Assembly (NCBI GenBank): GCA_028456385.1
Contig: JALNQF010000198.1
Location: 1 to 64,000, forward strand
DNA from: Ophiosphaerella korrae
Lineage: Eukaryota > Ascomycota > Dothideomycetes > Pleosporales > Phaeosphaeriaceae
Reading direction: 5' to 3'
DNA: 64,000 bases
Positions 24,244-35,885 of this stretch are shown here, one piece after another. Position 1 is the first letter of the stretch. The number at the start of each line of letters is the position of its first letter. The notes under the pieces were generated by a model that saw only the letters and a list, made by a program, of their open reading frames with translations, was not told the origin of the DNA and ran no database searches. The translations under genes and the position numbers were made by a program.

Positions 24244-24921
24244 ACGCAAACAATTCTACTATTGGCCGTGTAAAAAGTTCTGGGACGCATAATTTTTGGA
24301 GTGGTGGTGAGGGAGGTGATGGACATACAGCCAAGCAGATCTATTATGGATATTTCGTTTTCTAGTCGAGCTTTAGCATACCCCCAAACGTACGTTCAAT
24401 GAAAGCTTCATTTATGATGAAACCTTCTAGTGGGGATCGATCATGTGGTCACGATGGATGTATGTGTGTGTGTGGGCTGCGGACAATCGTTATAGATGTT
24501 TGCTAGAGCATTTCCATGCTATATATTGGCATCTATCCGTTTAGAATTGAGCGAAGCCCTTTCACACGGCTCATCTCAACTGCCACAGGCGCATAAATAC
24601 TGATAACTTTTATCTTCCCTAGCGCCTCCATTACTCAAGGTGTAGTATCCAACACAGTGTTAATTCATCATAACAACAAAGGATACTAACAATCGGGTGA
24701 AGCGCAAATTACAGAGGTGTAAAATAGCAGTTCGGATGTTGACTCTGCGCCCACAATGGCCAGTGCGACAGAGTAGGACATTGTCACTTGCTGAGATAAG
24801 ACCGATAGCTCCCGCAATTCATGAGACCGGGTAACAGGTACCTAGTTCTTCCCAAGCACCGATAGGTACGATATCACCGAAACATGAAACTGCCAATCAT
24901 GGGGGAATTGATAATTGCGTC
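24244..24921. other. 3' flank of the Hsp70-like gene, no gene seen
   Basis: Ordinary-composition sequence with a short GT run near 24459-24473. No coding or repeat structure was recognised. It separates the conserved half of the island from the decayed accessory half. Confidence 0.5.
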
Positions 24922-25902
24922 TTGAATCAGATGCTCCCTGTGGTTCATGATTCTGGGTACGCCCTGGCTAAACATATCACAAAGTCAGCCACCCGTCTCT
25001 CAGACAGCTTTTCAATAAGTTGTGTTTCGACAAAATCTATCTGTAATACTCAGAAGATGCCCCCTTTTGATGAAGATTCAGACGCAGGAATCCCCATGGC
25101 TCGCCCATGTAGGTACCGAATGACGCTTTCGGTTTCCTCTTCGAGCGAAGGTAGTACCGCCTCTACAAGCCGTCATTTGTCCAGCACAAACCGGTCTTCA
25201 CAGGAGCCATTTTCCTCTGCAAAATAACGGGAGCGCAGAGAAAGTATTTGTAAACACAACGGTAAGTATCTCCCGGATAAAACGGGTGTGTGATACCTCG
25301 CACTCTAGGAACACACTTCGTCCACGACTCCAAACATCTCCTATTTCATCGCACGAGCAGCGAGAAATGCATTCAGTCTGTCTCTCCGACCGCCTTGTTT
25401 CAGGAATTTCGTTTTAGAAAGGCGTGGATACACACACTACTCCGATGGCCTTTGACAATGTGAATGGGGTCGTGGGAGGTTGTCTTGTCCAGCACTTCGC
25501 GAACAAGGACGAGCCTTGCCATGTGATCTTTTCGCATAAATGGTATGATACTGATGCAGAATCGATTGATCAGCCTCTGTTCGCGGATTTTGATTCTGAC
25601 CTTTCAAGCGCAAGTGTGGAGGTGAGAAAGTCTGTCTCGTCAAACCTGTTTATTCCTTCGATCCACGGAGGGGGATGAGTGCAGATTGGTAGCTTTTGCC
25701 ACCGGGAAGGTGAGCCGCAGCATACATTAGATCCCTGCTCGTTTAAATGAATTGGCATGAATTAATATTCTTGATAATTTTACGCTGGGAATTTCGTTTC
25801 AAGGCTGATCTGGTCACCAAAAGACCCGTTTTAGAATAGCTACCACGGTCGAAGTCGTCTAATTTCTACTTTCTCGGTGATTTAATTACTGTGTAGCCTA
25901 TA
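24922..25902 (+). other. Two short open stretches, possible decayed gene parts
   Basis: Open frames at 24922-25227 (101 codons) and 25424-25678 (84 codons) lie in line with, and upstream of, the SNF2 fragment starting at 25903. Neither has a motif I recognise. The first is Ser/Thr-rich near its end (SVSSSSEGSTASTSRH). They could be exons or relics of the same former gene, but no splice arrangement joins them convincingly. I treat this as unresolved. Confidence 0.3.
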
Positions 25903-26936
25903 TTGGCAAGGCTATTTCAACGTTTCATGGTTCGCCGTGATTACTCTTCGGAGTGCGTTGTCGACCACGGGGGCACCAAGCATACTATTGGTAGTGCAAT
26001 GGAGAGGGTCCATCGCTACAACCTTACGATTCCCAACCATGAGAGCATGGAGATTCTGCACAGTGGCCTCATCGCCGAATGGACTGGTGAGGTTATGACT
26101 GACGACAACAGCGAAGCCATCTTCACCAACGCCGCCGCTTCTCGCATCTTGAATCTTGGTGCGATTAACCTATTTCTCCTGCTTGCTCGAGATATCCACC
26201 AGGCTAAAGTACCGATTCCCCCTGGCGACTCAGCTTTGAACCCACAGAGTGGGCTTCAGCCACATAGCGAGCTTAGGGGTAGTGAAGAGGAGCCCCAGGG
26301 TTCTGGGGTCGAAAATGACACTGGAGAGGACAGACAGCGTGGCAAGGGGAAAAACAAATCAGGCGATGGAGAAGATGAGGAAGACGGGGCCTGGGGCGAA
26401 GAAGAATTGGACGAAGAAGAATTGGACGAAGAAGAATTGGACGAAGAAGAATTGGGCAAAGATGAAGAAGAACTGGAACTAACGCCTAGCAAGCGTATCA
26501 AAAAGAAGGCAACCAAGGCCGACAAGTAGGAGTCGCCGCATCTCATCCAATACCGTAAGATCTATGTGAAAGGCGATTACGAGGGCTGGATTCGCAAGCT
26601 TATGAAGAACATTTAAGCCCAGCCATAGTCCGGCAGGCCTTCGGAACCAAACAGGTACATCAGCATACGACCAGGCAGCTCGTCAAGATCTTTATTCGCA
26701 CCTCAAGTCGTCTGTCCGCTATGTTTGCTGCCATTGCCGATCAGGTGGACAATCGCAATAAGAAGGCAATTATATTCGCACTCTATCCTTGGGAGCAGCA
26801 GCTGTACGCCGTAATCCTGAGGGTCCTCGACTACAAGGCATTTGCCCATCTAGCCATGTTCAAGACCAACCACCAGGCTGAGCTCATCGAGAACTTCGAG
26901 TCCGACCTGGCTCGCTGGGTAGAGCGTCTATACTAA
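25903..26936 (+). pseudogene. Broken SNF2-family helicase fragment
   Basis: The first open part (25903-26529) begins with RLFQRFMVRRDYSSEC and continues with VMTDDNSEAIFTNAAASRI. These resemble the stretch between the two ATPase lobes of a SNF2-type family found in Pleosporales, recalled from family knowledge rather than searched. It ends in an acidic repeat and a basic tail, then a TAG at 26527. The same frame stays open another 28 codons to 26615. A shifted frame, open to 26936, holds KKAIIFALYPWEQQLYAV, which looks like the start of the C-terminal helicase lobe (motif IV region). The ATP-binding lobe is not seen. At least one stop and one frameshift separate the parts, so I call a pseudogene. 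Family confidence is moderate. Confidence 0.5.
26398..26457 (+). repeat. Four tandem 15-bp units coding EEELD
   Basis: Units start at 26398, 26413, 26428 and 26443; three are identical and the last differs by one base (D to G). They code an acidic EEELD repeat inside the SNF2-like fragment. Confidence 0.9.
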
Positions 26937-27528
26937 ATTTAGAAGAATAAGTAAAAGGTCTTTTAGGAATACAGGAACCTCGGAGTAAGTACGAGAAATA
27001 TCAAGTAATACTTTAGAGGTAGAACTTATAAGATATAAGGTACTAGACTATTAATTCGTATAACTTCCGTCAATAATAAAAGTAGGAAGGTTACCCAACC
27101 TAATATCAAGGCCAAACGAATACAATAGACCTGCTATAGCCCGAAAAGGAAAAGGAAATAGTTCTAAGTAGAATACATGCAATTGATGTTTCGATCCATG
27201 AATCTAATTTGCCTCCTTTGATTCCAGGCTATATATACTCAGCTCTGTTTGCAACGTTGCAGCTTGTTGTAGGTAACTACTTAGAAGGATTGTCCCAAGC
27301 CCTTACCTACTCGTCCTACCTCTAGTTATCGCATTGGCAACTTTGGTGTTGAATCTATGTTGGCGGTTACGTGTTTTTGCCCTGTACCTACTGTTTGGCA
27401 TTACATTTTTCAGCAAACTATGTGATTCCAGCAACTTCTCTTATCTGCCCCGACTGTCAAACGCGCTTGAAAGCTTGTTTTTCCTACTCTTTCTTTAACT
27501 ATGATCCGCATTGGATAACAACATTGGC
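26937..27528. other. Gene-free AT-richer spacer
   Basis: Lies between two helicase fragments of opposite orientation. The first 200 bases are AT-rich with many TA steps, like mildly RIP-affected sequence. No coding structure was recognised. Confidence 0.4.
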
Positions 27529-27841
27529 CTAAGTAATACTGAGACTAATGCCGCCATCTCCGCGTGACATAAGCAAGAAATTCGTACTACTGGCTTCTTG
27601 TAACTCAGCCAAGATAGTATTGCGCTTCCCTAGAATTGTTTGATCGTCATAACGCAGGCATTCAATTGGACTATCCATCCCAGCAAAAGCAATATAAAAA
27701 ATGTCTAAGAAGTAGACACTATCATCAAATATAACGACTGAAGATGATGGGTCAATATCGCATTGGTTGTCGAACGGTGAAGGTAAAACTTCACAAAACT
27801 GGGAACACAGGACCGGTAAGGCAGAAAATGCAGGCTTTGGT
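27529..27841 (-). pseudogene. SNF2 helicase C-terminal lobe fragment, minus strand
   Basis: A frame open for at least 100 codons on the minus strand without a good start, ending in TAG at 27531-27529. Near its end it reads FLLMSRGDGGISLSIT, which matches motif V of SNF2-family ATPases (typically a small hydrophobic run, then GGxGLN). Here the Leu-Asn pair is replaced by Ser-Leu, and the frame stops where motif VI would follow. Upstream comes an acidic stretch with VVIFDDSVYFLD. It faces the opposite way to the plus-strand fragment, so the two are separate copies or rearranged pieces of one gene. Confidence 0.45.
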
Positions 27842-28107
27842 GACCATATTTTTTTAATAAAACAGCATTGGGGTAATTAATTTATTCGTAGGTGAGAGTG
27901 CGTGTAGATTCGTTTGTTTGGGAAGGCGCGTGATATTGAAACACCCGCCTTAACCAACACTTGTCAGCTCATTCGCTAAAGCCAAGCTTGTACCCAACTT
28001 CTCAGCGCTTGGAGAAATTATACAAGTATATAACGTGAATAGGTATGCTTATAGGAGGGTCTTTTTATAATGATTGTACGCAGGAACCTCGACTAAAACG
28101 GTAGAAG

Positions 28108-28737
28108 ACGCGCGCCATTGCAGCTGACGAGCACGGCTGCTCCTCTCCCGAGATTCGCAAACTCCTCTTAGAAAGTCTAGTTTTCGACGACAGTATGACG
28201 AAATACGAACGTTCTTACAGGGTCTTCAGGACAAATAACGCTATTCTTGATGCTGTCGGTTCTTTCTGCATCGACAAGGTCGGGGACGACGGAACTTACG
28301 AACTGTTCGACAAGGCAATCACCAAACTCGCAACCGGTTCTACTCGACAACGAGTTCTTCATCTCCCAAACCATGGTAGCAGTCAAAGATATCTAGGTAC
28401 CGGAGCAATCAAGAATTCCCCTCGCAAAAAGGGAAATGCTGATTAGTTTGACAAGGGCTATTTCCGCCTTGAAATTGATCCTAAATGTATTATCAGCCAA
28501 GAGGGAACAGGTGGGTATGTCGACGAGTCTAATCTAACGAAAAAGCAAAGGTTTTCTCTTGCAACCCAGCAGCCTTGCCCATTTTGCGGTATCCTCCTTC
28601 TAGAAGGCGCTAACTCATGCCTTAAAAAACCTCGCGGTTGCGGCAAGAAGCTTGTGAAGCCTATTATCGGCGAATTCTATAACGATGACAATAATACTTA
28701 CCATGATGTATCTGTACGCTTTACTATCAACGATTAA
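28108..28737 (+). pseudogene. Zinc-ribbon protein reading frame with one in-frame TAG
   Basis: From 28108 (or the ATG at 28195) to the TAA at 28735-28737 one frame is open except for a TAG at 28444-28446. The first half is mixed alpha-helical in character (SPEIRKLLLESLVFDD, then YELFDKAITKLATG). The second half carries a zinc-ribbon-like Cys cluster, CPFCG then C and GCGKKL, between about 28576 and 28655, followed by a short conserved-looking tail ending SVRFTIND. I recall similar zinc-ribbon ends in Pleosporales-specific proteins but cannot name a function. One C-to-T change (CAG to TAG) explains the stop. Next to the helicase fragments, it may belong to the same lineage-specific set. Confidence 0.5.
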
Positions 28738-30420
28738 CCCAATAACTCTACTATCAATGGGTAACTCAACAAGGAGATGAAGCTTAAGTTTGAGATGCTT
28801 AGGCCATGGAGATGGCTAGCCATCTAGGATTTCTAGGTTGGTATTTCCGGCTTTCAAGGGTTTGCTTATCAGCATTAAGTAATGTGTTAAGGAGGGCCAT
28901 GCAAGGGCTTCTTATTTAGTTTTGAATTTATGCATTGGACTGTATAAGCTGTGCCATATGTTGTATTATCCACTTACCATACTGCAACTGGCCAGGATGT
29001 GCCGCATCTTCTACCAATCAGTTTTCGTATTAGTACAGTTATTGTTAGGGTGGTTTCAACATTCGACGACGCGGAGGAAATAATTATGTTCGCCCTTCTT
29101 GAAGACCGTGAATGGGAAGTGGGCATCCTCCAGATCAACCATAAGTAGGATCGAAATACTTCGATAGTTAGTAGCTAGAAACTATACAATACAATAGTAA
29201 GCAACCATCTTACGTTACTTTCAAATGGCGTAATTCCGCTGCTTTTCAGGTTGAAAAACTTGCAGACGATCTAATAACAATCGTAAAGTTAGCTATTTCA
29301 GAAAATTAAAGATCAGATAACGAAAAATAAGGTATTTTTGACGTAATTACATGCCGAGCCGACCATTTGCAGCATCACTGAAGTAATAGACACTGCTCGA
29401 AAGTCAAATGATTAAAACCAACTATGGACTTCCACGATGAACAAAGCACCTATAGTCCTAAGACTGGATTCTTTACTGGCGAATTCACGTTCTGTAAGGG
29501 ATTTATCCGCTTCCCAGCTTGAGTTACTCTTTATGTACATCGTTTTCAATCATGGGGTGAGAGCAGGTGTCTGCCAAAAGTCCCAATAATCTTATAATAT
29601 ATCCCAATCCAGCATCTATACCAATATTTGTGGATTTGAGAGCGATAAACATCAGGCCTGCCATTTAATGCATCGGCTGAGGGTAGTGTTGGGGATAATT
29701 TGAGTTCCGAAATATTCGAGGCTCGTGGCGGATTGGGTCTTGACTTTGAAAATGATAATCTCAGTCACGGATTTGTTTTGTGTAGGCTTGTATTGATGGA
29801 GAAAAGCTTCATATGCGGCTATTTGCTCCGCCTTTGGAGGCATGATAGGATGTATTGCTTTCTCGTCTTAGATATTGTGGGGGTATCGTTTGGCTCAACA
29901 CTAACATTGCATCCCGAGCTTTTATGGAACAACTTGATTATTTTTATGTTAGTCGAAGTGGTATCCTAGTGGAGATGTTAGCAATGTTGTTGTGATGATG
30001 GCCGTATAGCCCGTATCCCATCATCGGTTCTATGTCGGCTTCGCATAGTAAGCTAATAAGTGTAGCAGAGTCAACAACCCTCGTCCAAGCCGATTAATCC
30101 CTGCAGGTCTTTGGTGCTAGACTGGGCTGCCACACTATCTTATTGGTTTATTAAGCGAGGCCTAAGTACGATAGACGATATAATACGGTGATACGGGTTC
30201 CTTCGTATGCGCGCACGGAACCACCAGAGCTTTGCTACTGACAATCCACGACAACACCGAGGGCTGGGCGCTACGCACGCGCGTCATAGCCTCAATTTTG
30301 CCTCGGCCTTCGCTCAAACTTTGCCTGAGATGTTTGCACCCATAGATACTTAAGCTTCATCGGTCCTCTCAATTTGCTCTATCATCTTCTAGGTCTACAG
30401 GAATCTGAATCATTTCAGCT
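28738..30420. other. Long gene-poor stretch upstream of the GH106-like gene
   Basis: 1.7 kb without a supported gene. It contains a diverged repeat (29072-29390, described separately). Short open frames at 28951-29148, 29652-29843 and 29700-29969 have no recognisable protein character. The last 350 bases should hold the glycosidase promoter; an inverted CCAAT box (ATTGG at about 30141) is present and there is no clear TATA box. Confidence 0.4.
29072..29390. repeat. Diverged dispersed repeat, copy A
   Basis: Aligns by eye with 35221-35550. Shared landmarks in the same order are a GGAATAATTATRTT-like start, GCCCTTCYTGAAGAC, TCATAATAA/ACCATAAGTAG, a TCGAAAYRCTTC block, ATCTTACGTT, AGACGATC, TACTTCAGAAATT/TATTTCAGAAAAT and ACAT/ACATG near the end. 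Divergence is large, with many transitions and small indels. Copy A lies just after the zinc-ribbon pseudogene. Confidence 0.55.
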
Positions 30421-33400
30421 ATGACTCCCCTTTTTTGGTATTCAATTGCACTCCTGACCGCGATATCTGCGGCTACTGAACTATTCCTTCTCTCAAAGGA
30501 GTTTGACGCACCATCTGTCGAGTATCGCCCCAAATTTAGATATTGGTTCGTACTACTTGCGCACTCACGACTCCTCAGCTACTAACCCGTCCCCCTAGGC
30601 TTCCTGATGCTGATATCAACCATGGGGTTCTTGCAGATGATATCCGCGCACTTAAAGATGGTGGTGCCGGTGGTCTCGAATTTGTTCCCTTTTACAATTA
30701 TGGCTTTGGTTCTCCTAACTTAGGGAACCGGGACGTCTACGCCTTCGGTAAACCCGCGTTCAAAGATGTTCTCCTGACTGCTCTGAAGTCTTGCAGGGCC
30801 AACGGCTTGGTCATCGACTTTGCTCTTGGGGTCAGTCAAGGCCAGGGAGTACCTTCGGAGCCACTCACTCCTGGTTTAGCCGTACAGCTCGTCTACGGCA
30901 AGACGAATGTACGTGGGGGTGAAAAGTTCGAGGGGGGTTTGCCCGCACCCATCCTTGACTGGAGACAAGAGCTAGGCTTTATGCAGCCACAAGAACTCTT
31001 TGGCGATAGCCGCCTGATTGGCGTTTCGGCTGCTGCCGTAAAATCTAGTAAGCTACTGGTCTGTCAACACGTCCTAGATCTGTCCAACTGATGTTGGCTC
31101 TAGCAAAGTACTCCGGCAACGGTGATGCTGAAGTCGCCTTAGACGAGGCAACACTTGTTGACCTCTCTGAGAATGTAGTGAATGGAAAACTTACTTGGCA
31201 GGCACCACTAAACCAAAAGGAGTGGGTGGTATTTTCGCTTTACGAGCGTTTCACGAACCAAAGATCTTGTGTCGGTGTACCGACGGACACCATCGCGAAC
31301 GGTTCCTGGGTCACAGATCACTTCAGTGCCGCAGGCCCCAAGCTTGTGACCGAGTTTTGGGAGAAGAATCTCCTGGATTCTGAGATTCGGGAACTCTTGA
31401 AGCTCGTTGGTCATCACTGTAGGTACCACCACCGCACAAAAATCGCTTATCCACTTCTAATAGTAGTATAGCTTGGGAAGATAGCATGGAGATCCAAGCT
31501 TCCCTCTTTTGGACTCCTGACTTCATTAGTCGTTTCACGGTAGGTCGTGGTTACAATCCAGTAAAGTATCTGCCTTTGCTATTTCACCAATCGACTTCGT
31601 TCAATAGCCACAAGGCCCCATACAACATGACATTCTACCTTGACGGCTCCAATGATGCTGGGCAGAGCAAGTATCTCCAAGACTACCGTCTCACCCTCAA
31701 TGAGGGTTACATGGAATACCTTAAAGCCTATGAGGTCTGGGCTCAGTCATTGGGCATTTCTCATTCATGCCAAGTTGCATACAACATGCCCGTAGACATG
31801 GTGGGTGTGTTTTATCTATCTATCGTCCATATTGCTAAGTCGATGATAGCTTGCAGATGTTCCGCTCGTTTCTGGGCCTGAACTCGAATCCTTAGGCTTT
31901 CCTGAGATTGACCAAATGCTTCAATTCGTCGGGCCTGCACATCTGGCTGGGCGGAATGTTATCTCCACCGAGATTGGTGCAGTTCCCACCGGTGGATACA
32001 GTCAAACTGTTCCATCTCTGATCAGCTTGTTTCACGATGCATTTGCAAGCGGTATCAATGCCATGCTGATTCACGGAATGCCCTATGGTGGTGAGCAGTT
32101 GGGCTCGACCTGGCCCGGTTACACAACTTTCCAGTTTCTATTTACCGAGATGTGGGGCCCCATACAGCCTGCGTGGAGCTACATAGCTGAGACGATGAAT
32201 TATACCGCCAGAAATCAACTCATCCTTCAATCAGGAGTTCCGAAGAGGGACTTGGTCTTCTACCTATACAAGGATCCTTATACTATTACCACTGCCCACG
32301 ATGGTGTAAACCTCCGCGAGACGGGTACGTTGTCACAACTTCCTATGCTATTTTACTGAGCTAATGTGTGCAAACTCAGGCTTCACATACGAATATCTCT
32401 CGCCATCAAACCTAGCCGTAGAAAATTTAACCGCTCAGGGGCGAGTCCTCGACTCTGCAGGCCCTGCATATAGGGCCCTTATCCTCGACCAGCAGACCTA
32501 CATCAGCCCGGAGGCATCAAAAAAGCTGGTCGAGTTGGCTGTAAAAGGGCTCCCTATTGTCGTAATAGGAACTCTACCCAACATTACAATCGGCTCCAAC
32601 GGTCAGGGTATCGTGTCAGACAGAATTTCAGGTTTAGCGTCGGCTGGATACTCTAATGTTAAGTTTATCGAGTCACCAAAGTCATTGTTGCAGGCGTTGG
32701 ATACTCTCTCAGTTAAACCCCGAGTCCAAGTTGTATCCTCTTCATCAGGTGCTGCAAAGGATTTATATACCGTGTGGAGGTCTGACCAAGCTTCCGACTA
32801 TTTGTTTTTATACAATAGAGGCCCCTTGACCACATACAGTATCATTATAGAAGCCGATGGAGGCAAGATACCGCACAAACTAAACGCATGGACAGGAGAA
32901 CAGGAGGCCATTACCACGTTTAGCCGCTCTTCGGCAGGTATTATCGTCCAAATGACTCTACAAAAGAACCAAACCGCCATTATTGCACTTCGTGCTGGAA
33001 CACTTCAGGACCACATTGTTTCACATTCTGAAAATGTCGCAAAAGTTTCGTATGATGCTGAGAAAATTTCAGTTTTAGTGGATGATCCACACGTTGCATC
33101 GCTAACACTCTCGAGTGGCCGTACGCAAACCATCCCTGCCCTCACCGAAGCCATAAACGCGACGCTCCCCGAGATCGAAATTGCGAACTGGAATCTTACA
33201 CTCGAATCTTGGGTGCCGAGCCCTGACAACTCAAAGTCAAAATCCAGCAAGCAGCTTGTTCATCTTGGTCTCCAGACTTCTCTGCTTCCATGGTCGAAGA
33301 TCCCTCAAGCTCGGAACGTTTCTGGCGTCGGAATATACACTGCTACCTTTGCCTTACCTAGCATGTATCAAGTCCGCCGTGAACAGACAGTCGCGCTCAT

Positions 33401-33695
33401 TCAATTCGGACCAGTGCTCAACACGATGAGAGCATGGATTAATGAGAAACAGCTGCCACCAGTAGATATCTTTGACGCTCGACTGGACATCTCGGAATAT
33501 TTAATTCCGGGAAATAATTCGATTCGGGTCGAAGTAGCATCAACACTATTCAATGCAGTAAAAGCAAGGGTCGATTGGGTCAAAGCGAACAGCCAAAGAC
33601 CCATTTATCCCGAGTTGTATACTTCTGCAGACTGGCAACCACATGGGTTGGTTGGGCCAGTAATGGTAAAGACGCTACGAAGAGCAATCTTGTAG
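30421..33695 (+). CDS. Secreted GH106-like glycoside hydrolase (alpha-L-rhamnosidase family)
   Basis: Six exons (30421-30545, 30599-31047, 31104-31418, 31472-31804, 31857-32324, 32380-33695) encode 1001 residues. All five introns are 52-56 bp with GT-AG ends. Each splice was chosen to keep a continuous protein, for example donor GTTCGT after TATTG giving YWLPDADINH. A signal peptide is clear (hydrophobic LFWYSIALLTAISAATELF, cleavage near residue 18-20). The body has a TIM-barrel-like start (GGAGGLEFVPFYNYG), a conserved middle (YNMPVDM, PAHLAGRNVISTEIG, GMPYGGEQLG) and a beta-rich C-terminus. The pattern resembles large fungal secreted proteins placed near family GH106; rhamnosidase activity is inferred. 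Nothing is truncated, in contrast to its decayed neighbours. Confidence 0.8.
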
Positions 33696-34444
33696 GATGC
33701 AGAGACTCCATTGTTCCTAGGACAAGCAGGTAGTTAGCCCTCAGAGTTTACTAAAAGAGTAAAATATTCTAGAAAAGCGCTTGTCCCTTGCGTGCATGTA
33801 TTATATTTTCAAAAGTTTGTGTACAAGTATGTATGCTGCTCCAGATATGAATATTTGTACATATCAGGACACATGTTGCAGAAGGCCGATTTGGGTTCTA
33901 TAGTCGAACTTTCCAACTGCTTGGCTTTCGTTATGCTAGTCTTGAATGCCGATTTACTGAAAGCGCAAATTCTAGATTCTATTGAGCCAACAGCGAGATC
34001 ATAATGTACAATGAAGTCTTTGTACTGTCAAAAAAGGATCTAAATCTCGAGCCCGCTTGTGATAAGGACATCAGTGTTGAGTATTCAGTATAGAACAAGG
34101 ATCGGTGAGTGTCACATGATGATGCAGACGACTCCAAGAGAGTGCATTATCTTTGCCCACTATTGGTAGGCTAGTATTATTAGATTCTGCCTCCTACCCT
34201 AACCTTGCCCTTTGCTCTGGCAATCTAACTAGTTCCTCACATTCATGCATATCATCTTGGACCCTTAAGTAGTGGCAGATTCGCTCGTTATCTTCCCCTT
34301 CTTTGATCTCCTAACCTTCCTTCTCTTCCGATCATCGCTAGAAGAAACGCGAATTGATTTTCTTTTCATCTTGATTGGCGATTTGTGTACTCTTGCAGAT
34401 CCTCTTGACAAACTCTATTGTAAGATATGTCAATGAAGGCCAAC
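33696..34444. other. 3' flank of the glycosidase, no gene seen
   Basis: Contains the glycosidase 3' end. A 70-codon open frame at 33792-34004 has no recognisable features. From about 34010 to 34440 no coding or repeat structure was recognised. Confidence 0.4.
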
Positions 34445-34858
34445 TTAATGAGAAAAGTTTGTTGGGCCACCTTTGTTGACGCCGCCTTCTTTGTCTTTTT
34501 CGTCCTCGAAGATGTGGTCTGGATCTAGAGCAATCACGACGCGTCGTACAGCGAGCTTCATCTCTTCATCAAGTTCGGTCTTGACTTTTTGAAGAGCTAA
34601 AAGATCGCTAAATGCAAACATAGCGGGACTTTTGAAGGGAATTATGGGCACACGTGCAAGCGAGATCATGACCTTTGTGTGGGGGTTCGCCTCTAGCCTC
34701 TACAAATTGGCCTGGAGAGTGCTATTGGCGTCATCGAGTTCGGCCAACTCCCATTTTCCCTTATTTGGTTTGGATAAGAGGCATGCAACCTTTTCGATGG
34801 ACTCAACAACGTTTTCGTAGTCGCTGTCCAAGATTATTACGAGTTCTTTCGATGCCAT
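34445..34858 (-). pseudogene. Small ORF with TATA box and one in-frame TAG
   Basis: On the minus strand an ATG at 34858 opens a 138-codon frame (MASKELVIILDSDYENVVES...) to the TAA at 34447-34445, interrupted only by TAG at 34702-34700 (codon 53). After the stop the frame continues in the same style (MISLARVPIIPFKSP, then DEEMKLAVRRVVIALDP) and ends acidic/basic. No domain is recognised. A consensus TATAAATAG lies 88 bp upstream of the ATG, which supports a former or active gene. The 13 bases around the TAG are too short to be an intron. A TGG or CAG to TAG transition explains the break. It could also be expressed as a 52-residue peptide. Confidence 0.45.
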
Positions 34859-34945
34859 GGTGGAAATTGAAAGGTACATAGTTATTGTTGGGTAGACGTA
34901 TGAGGTAGAAGGTGTGGTTGAGTAGGTATATGAAGTAAGAGGAGC

Positions 34946-34954
34946 TATTTATAG
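34946..34954 (-). promoter_or_regulatory. TATA box upstream of the small minus-strand ORF
   Basis: TATAAATAG on the minus strand, a full consensus, 88 bp before the ATG at 34858. The spacing suits a fungal core promoter. Confidence 0.5.
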
Positions 34955-35220
34955 TGAAGTTATTACTTCAAATCTCACGTGCTCTTACTCTCTCTCTCAA
35001 CTACACCTTTGAATTGCTCACCACTGAATTGTTTATATCACATGAACTCTCTCACCTGTTTGCATCACCCCGCACAGACGCGTCTACGTTCTCTAGTATT
35101 TACCGCCTTTCTTGAATAACTCTTCCCAATGCATACGCCTCCATGGCGATGTCTGAAAATACAGCTCCTCATGAAAAAGCGACGCATGACTATTTAGTTC
35201 AGGATCTAGAATCAGAATCA

Positions 35221-35550
35221 CGGGGGGAATGATTATATTTGCCCTTCCTGAAGACGCGCAATTGCGCTTTAGGTATCATACAGAATCATAATAAAGTTAG
35301 TCGAAACGCTTCAATAGTTCATAGCGAACAATCCCAAAATATGTAATATATATTGTAGCTATCTTACGTTCATGTTAGCAGCGCACTCGTGCCTTTTGCT
35401 TTACTTGAATGCAACATAATACGGCACAAAAAGTTCAGACGATCCACTGACAAAGTTAAATACTTCAGAAATTCGAGGACCAGATGAAGATCAACATGGC
35501 ATATCGAACATAATAACATGTCAGCCCAATCATTCATAGTGTCGCTGTTC
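35221..35550. repeat. Diverged dispersed repeat, copy B
   Basis: Counterpart of 29072-29390. It starts GGGGGGAATGATTATATTTGC and ends about five bases before the ATG of the small open frame at 35556. The 200 bases on either side do not continue the match clearly. Confidence 0.55.
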
Positions 35551-35555
35551 TCAAA

Positions 35556-35885
35556 ATGACGGGAATTGTTAGAGCGTCAAATGGGTACTAGGACACACTG
35601 GTAGATGACCGCGAGCCTGGATTCAAGGAACTGGTTGCGACTGAACAGGTTGACATGAATCTTGGCCACAATGAGAAGTTCCTACGGACCCTGAAAGCTG
35701 TAATGGGAAGGAGCATTAAAGTCGATGTGTCCAATGCGGGTACCTACAAGGTTGAAGAAACGCACCCCATCTTCCGCAACTATCGGCCTCTTATAAGGGC
35801 AGGCAAGTCTCAGCGAGCACCAAGCAAGCCATCGACCGATACTGGAACGCCTTCCGGCGCGAATAGAGGCAGGAACAAGAAGTAG
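35556..35885 (+). pseudogene. Small ORF with one in-frame TAG
   Basis: ATG at 35556 opens MTGIVRASNGY, then TAG at 35589-35591. The same frame runs on without interruption for 97 codons to the TAG at 35883-35885, with a hydrophilic sequence (DDREPGFKELVATEQVDMN, then FLRTLKAVMGRSIKVDV) and a basic Ser/Thr/Pro/Gly-rich end (GTPSGANRGRNKK). A restart at the in-frame ATG at 35655 would give 76 residues. No family is recognised. The stop is explained by a single CAG or TGG to TAG transition. Confidence 0.35.

Noticed and set aside
30543..31091. Separate short genes at 30543-31091, 31091-31471, 31486-31881, 31916-32359 and 32364-33695
   Set aside because: They join through five 52-56 bp GT-AG introns into one continuous secreted protein.
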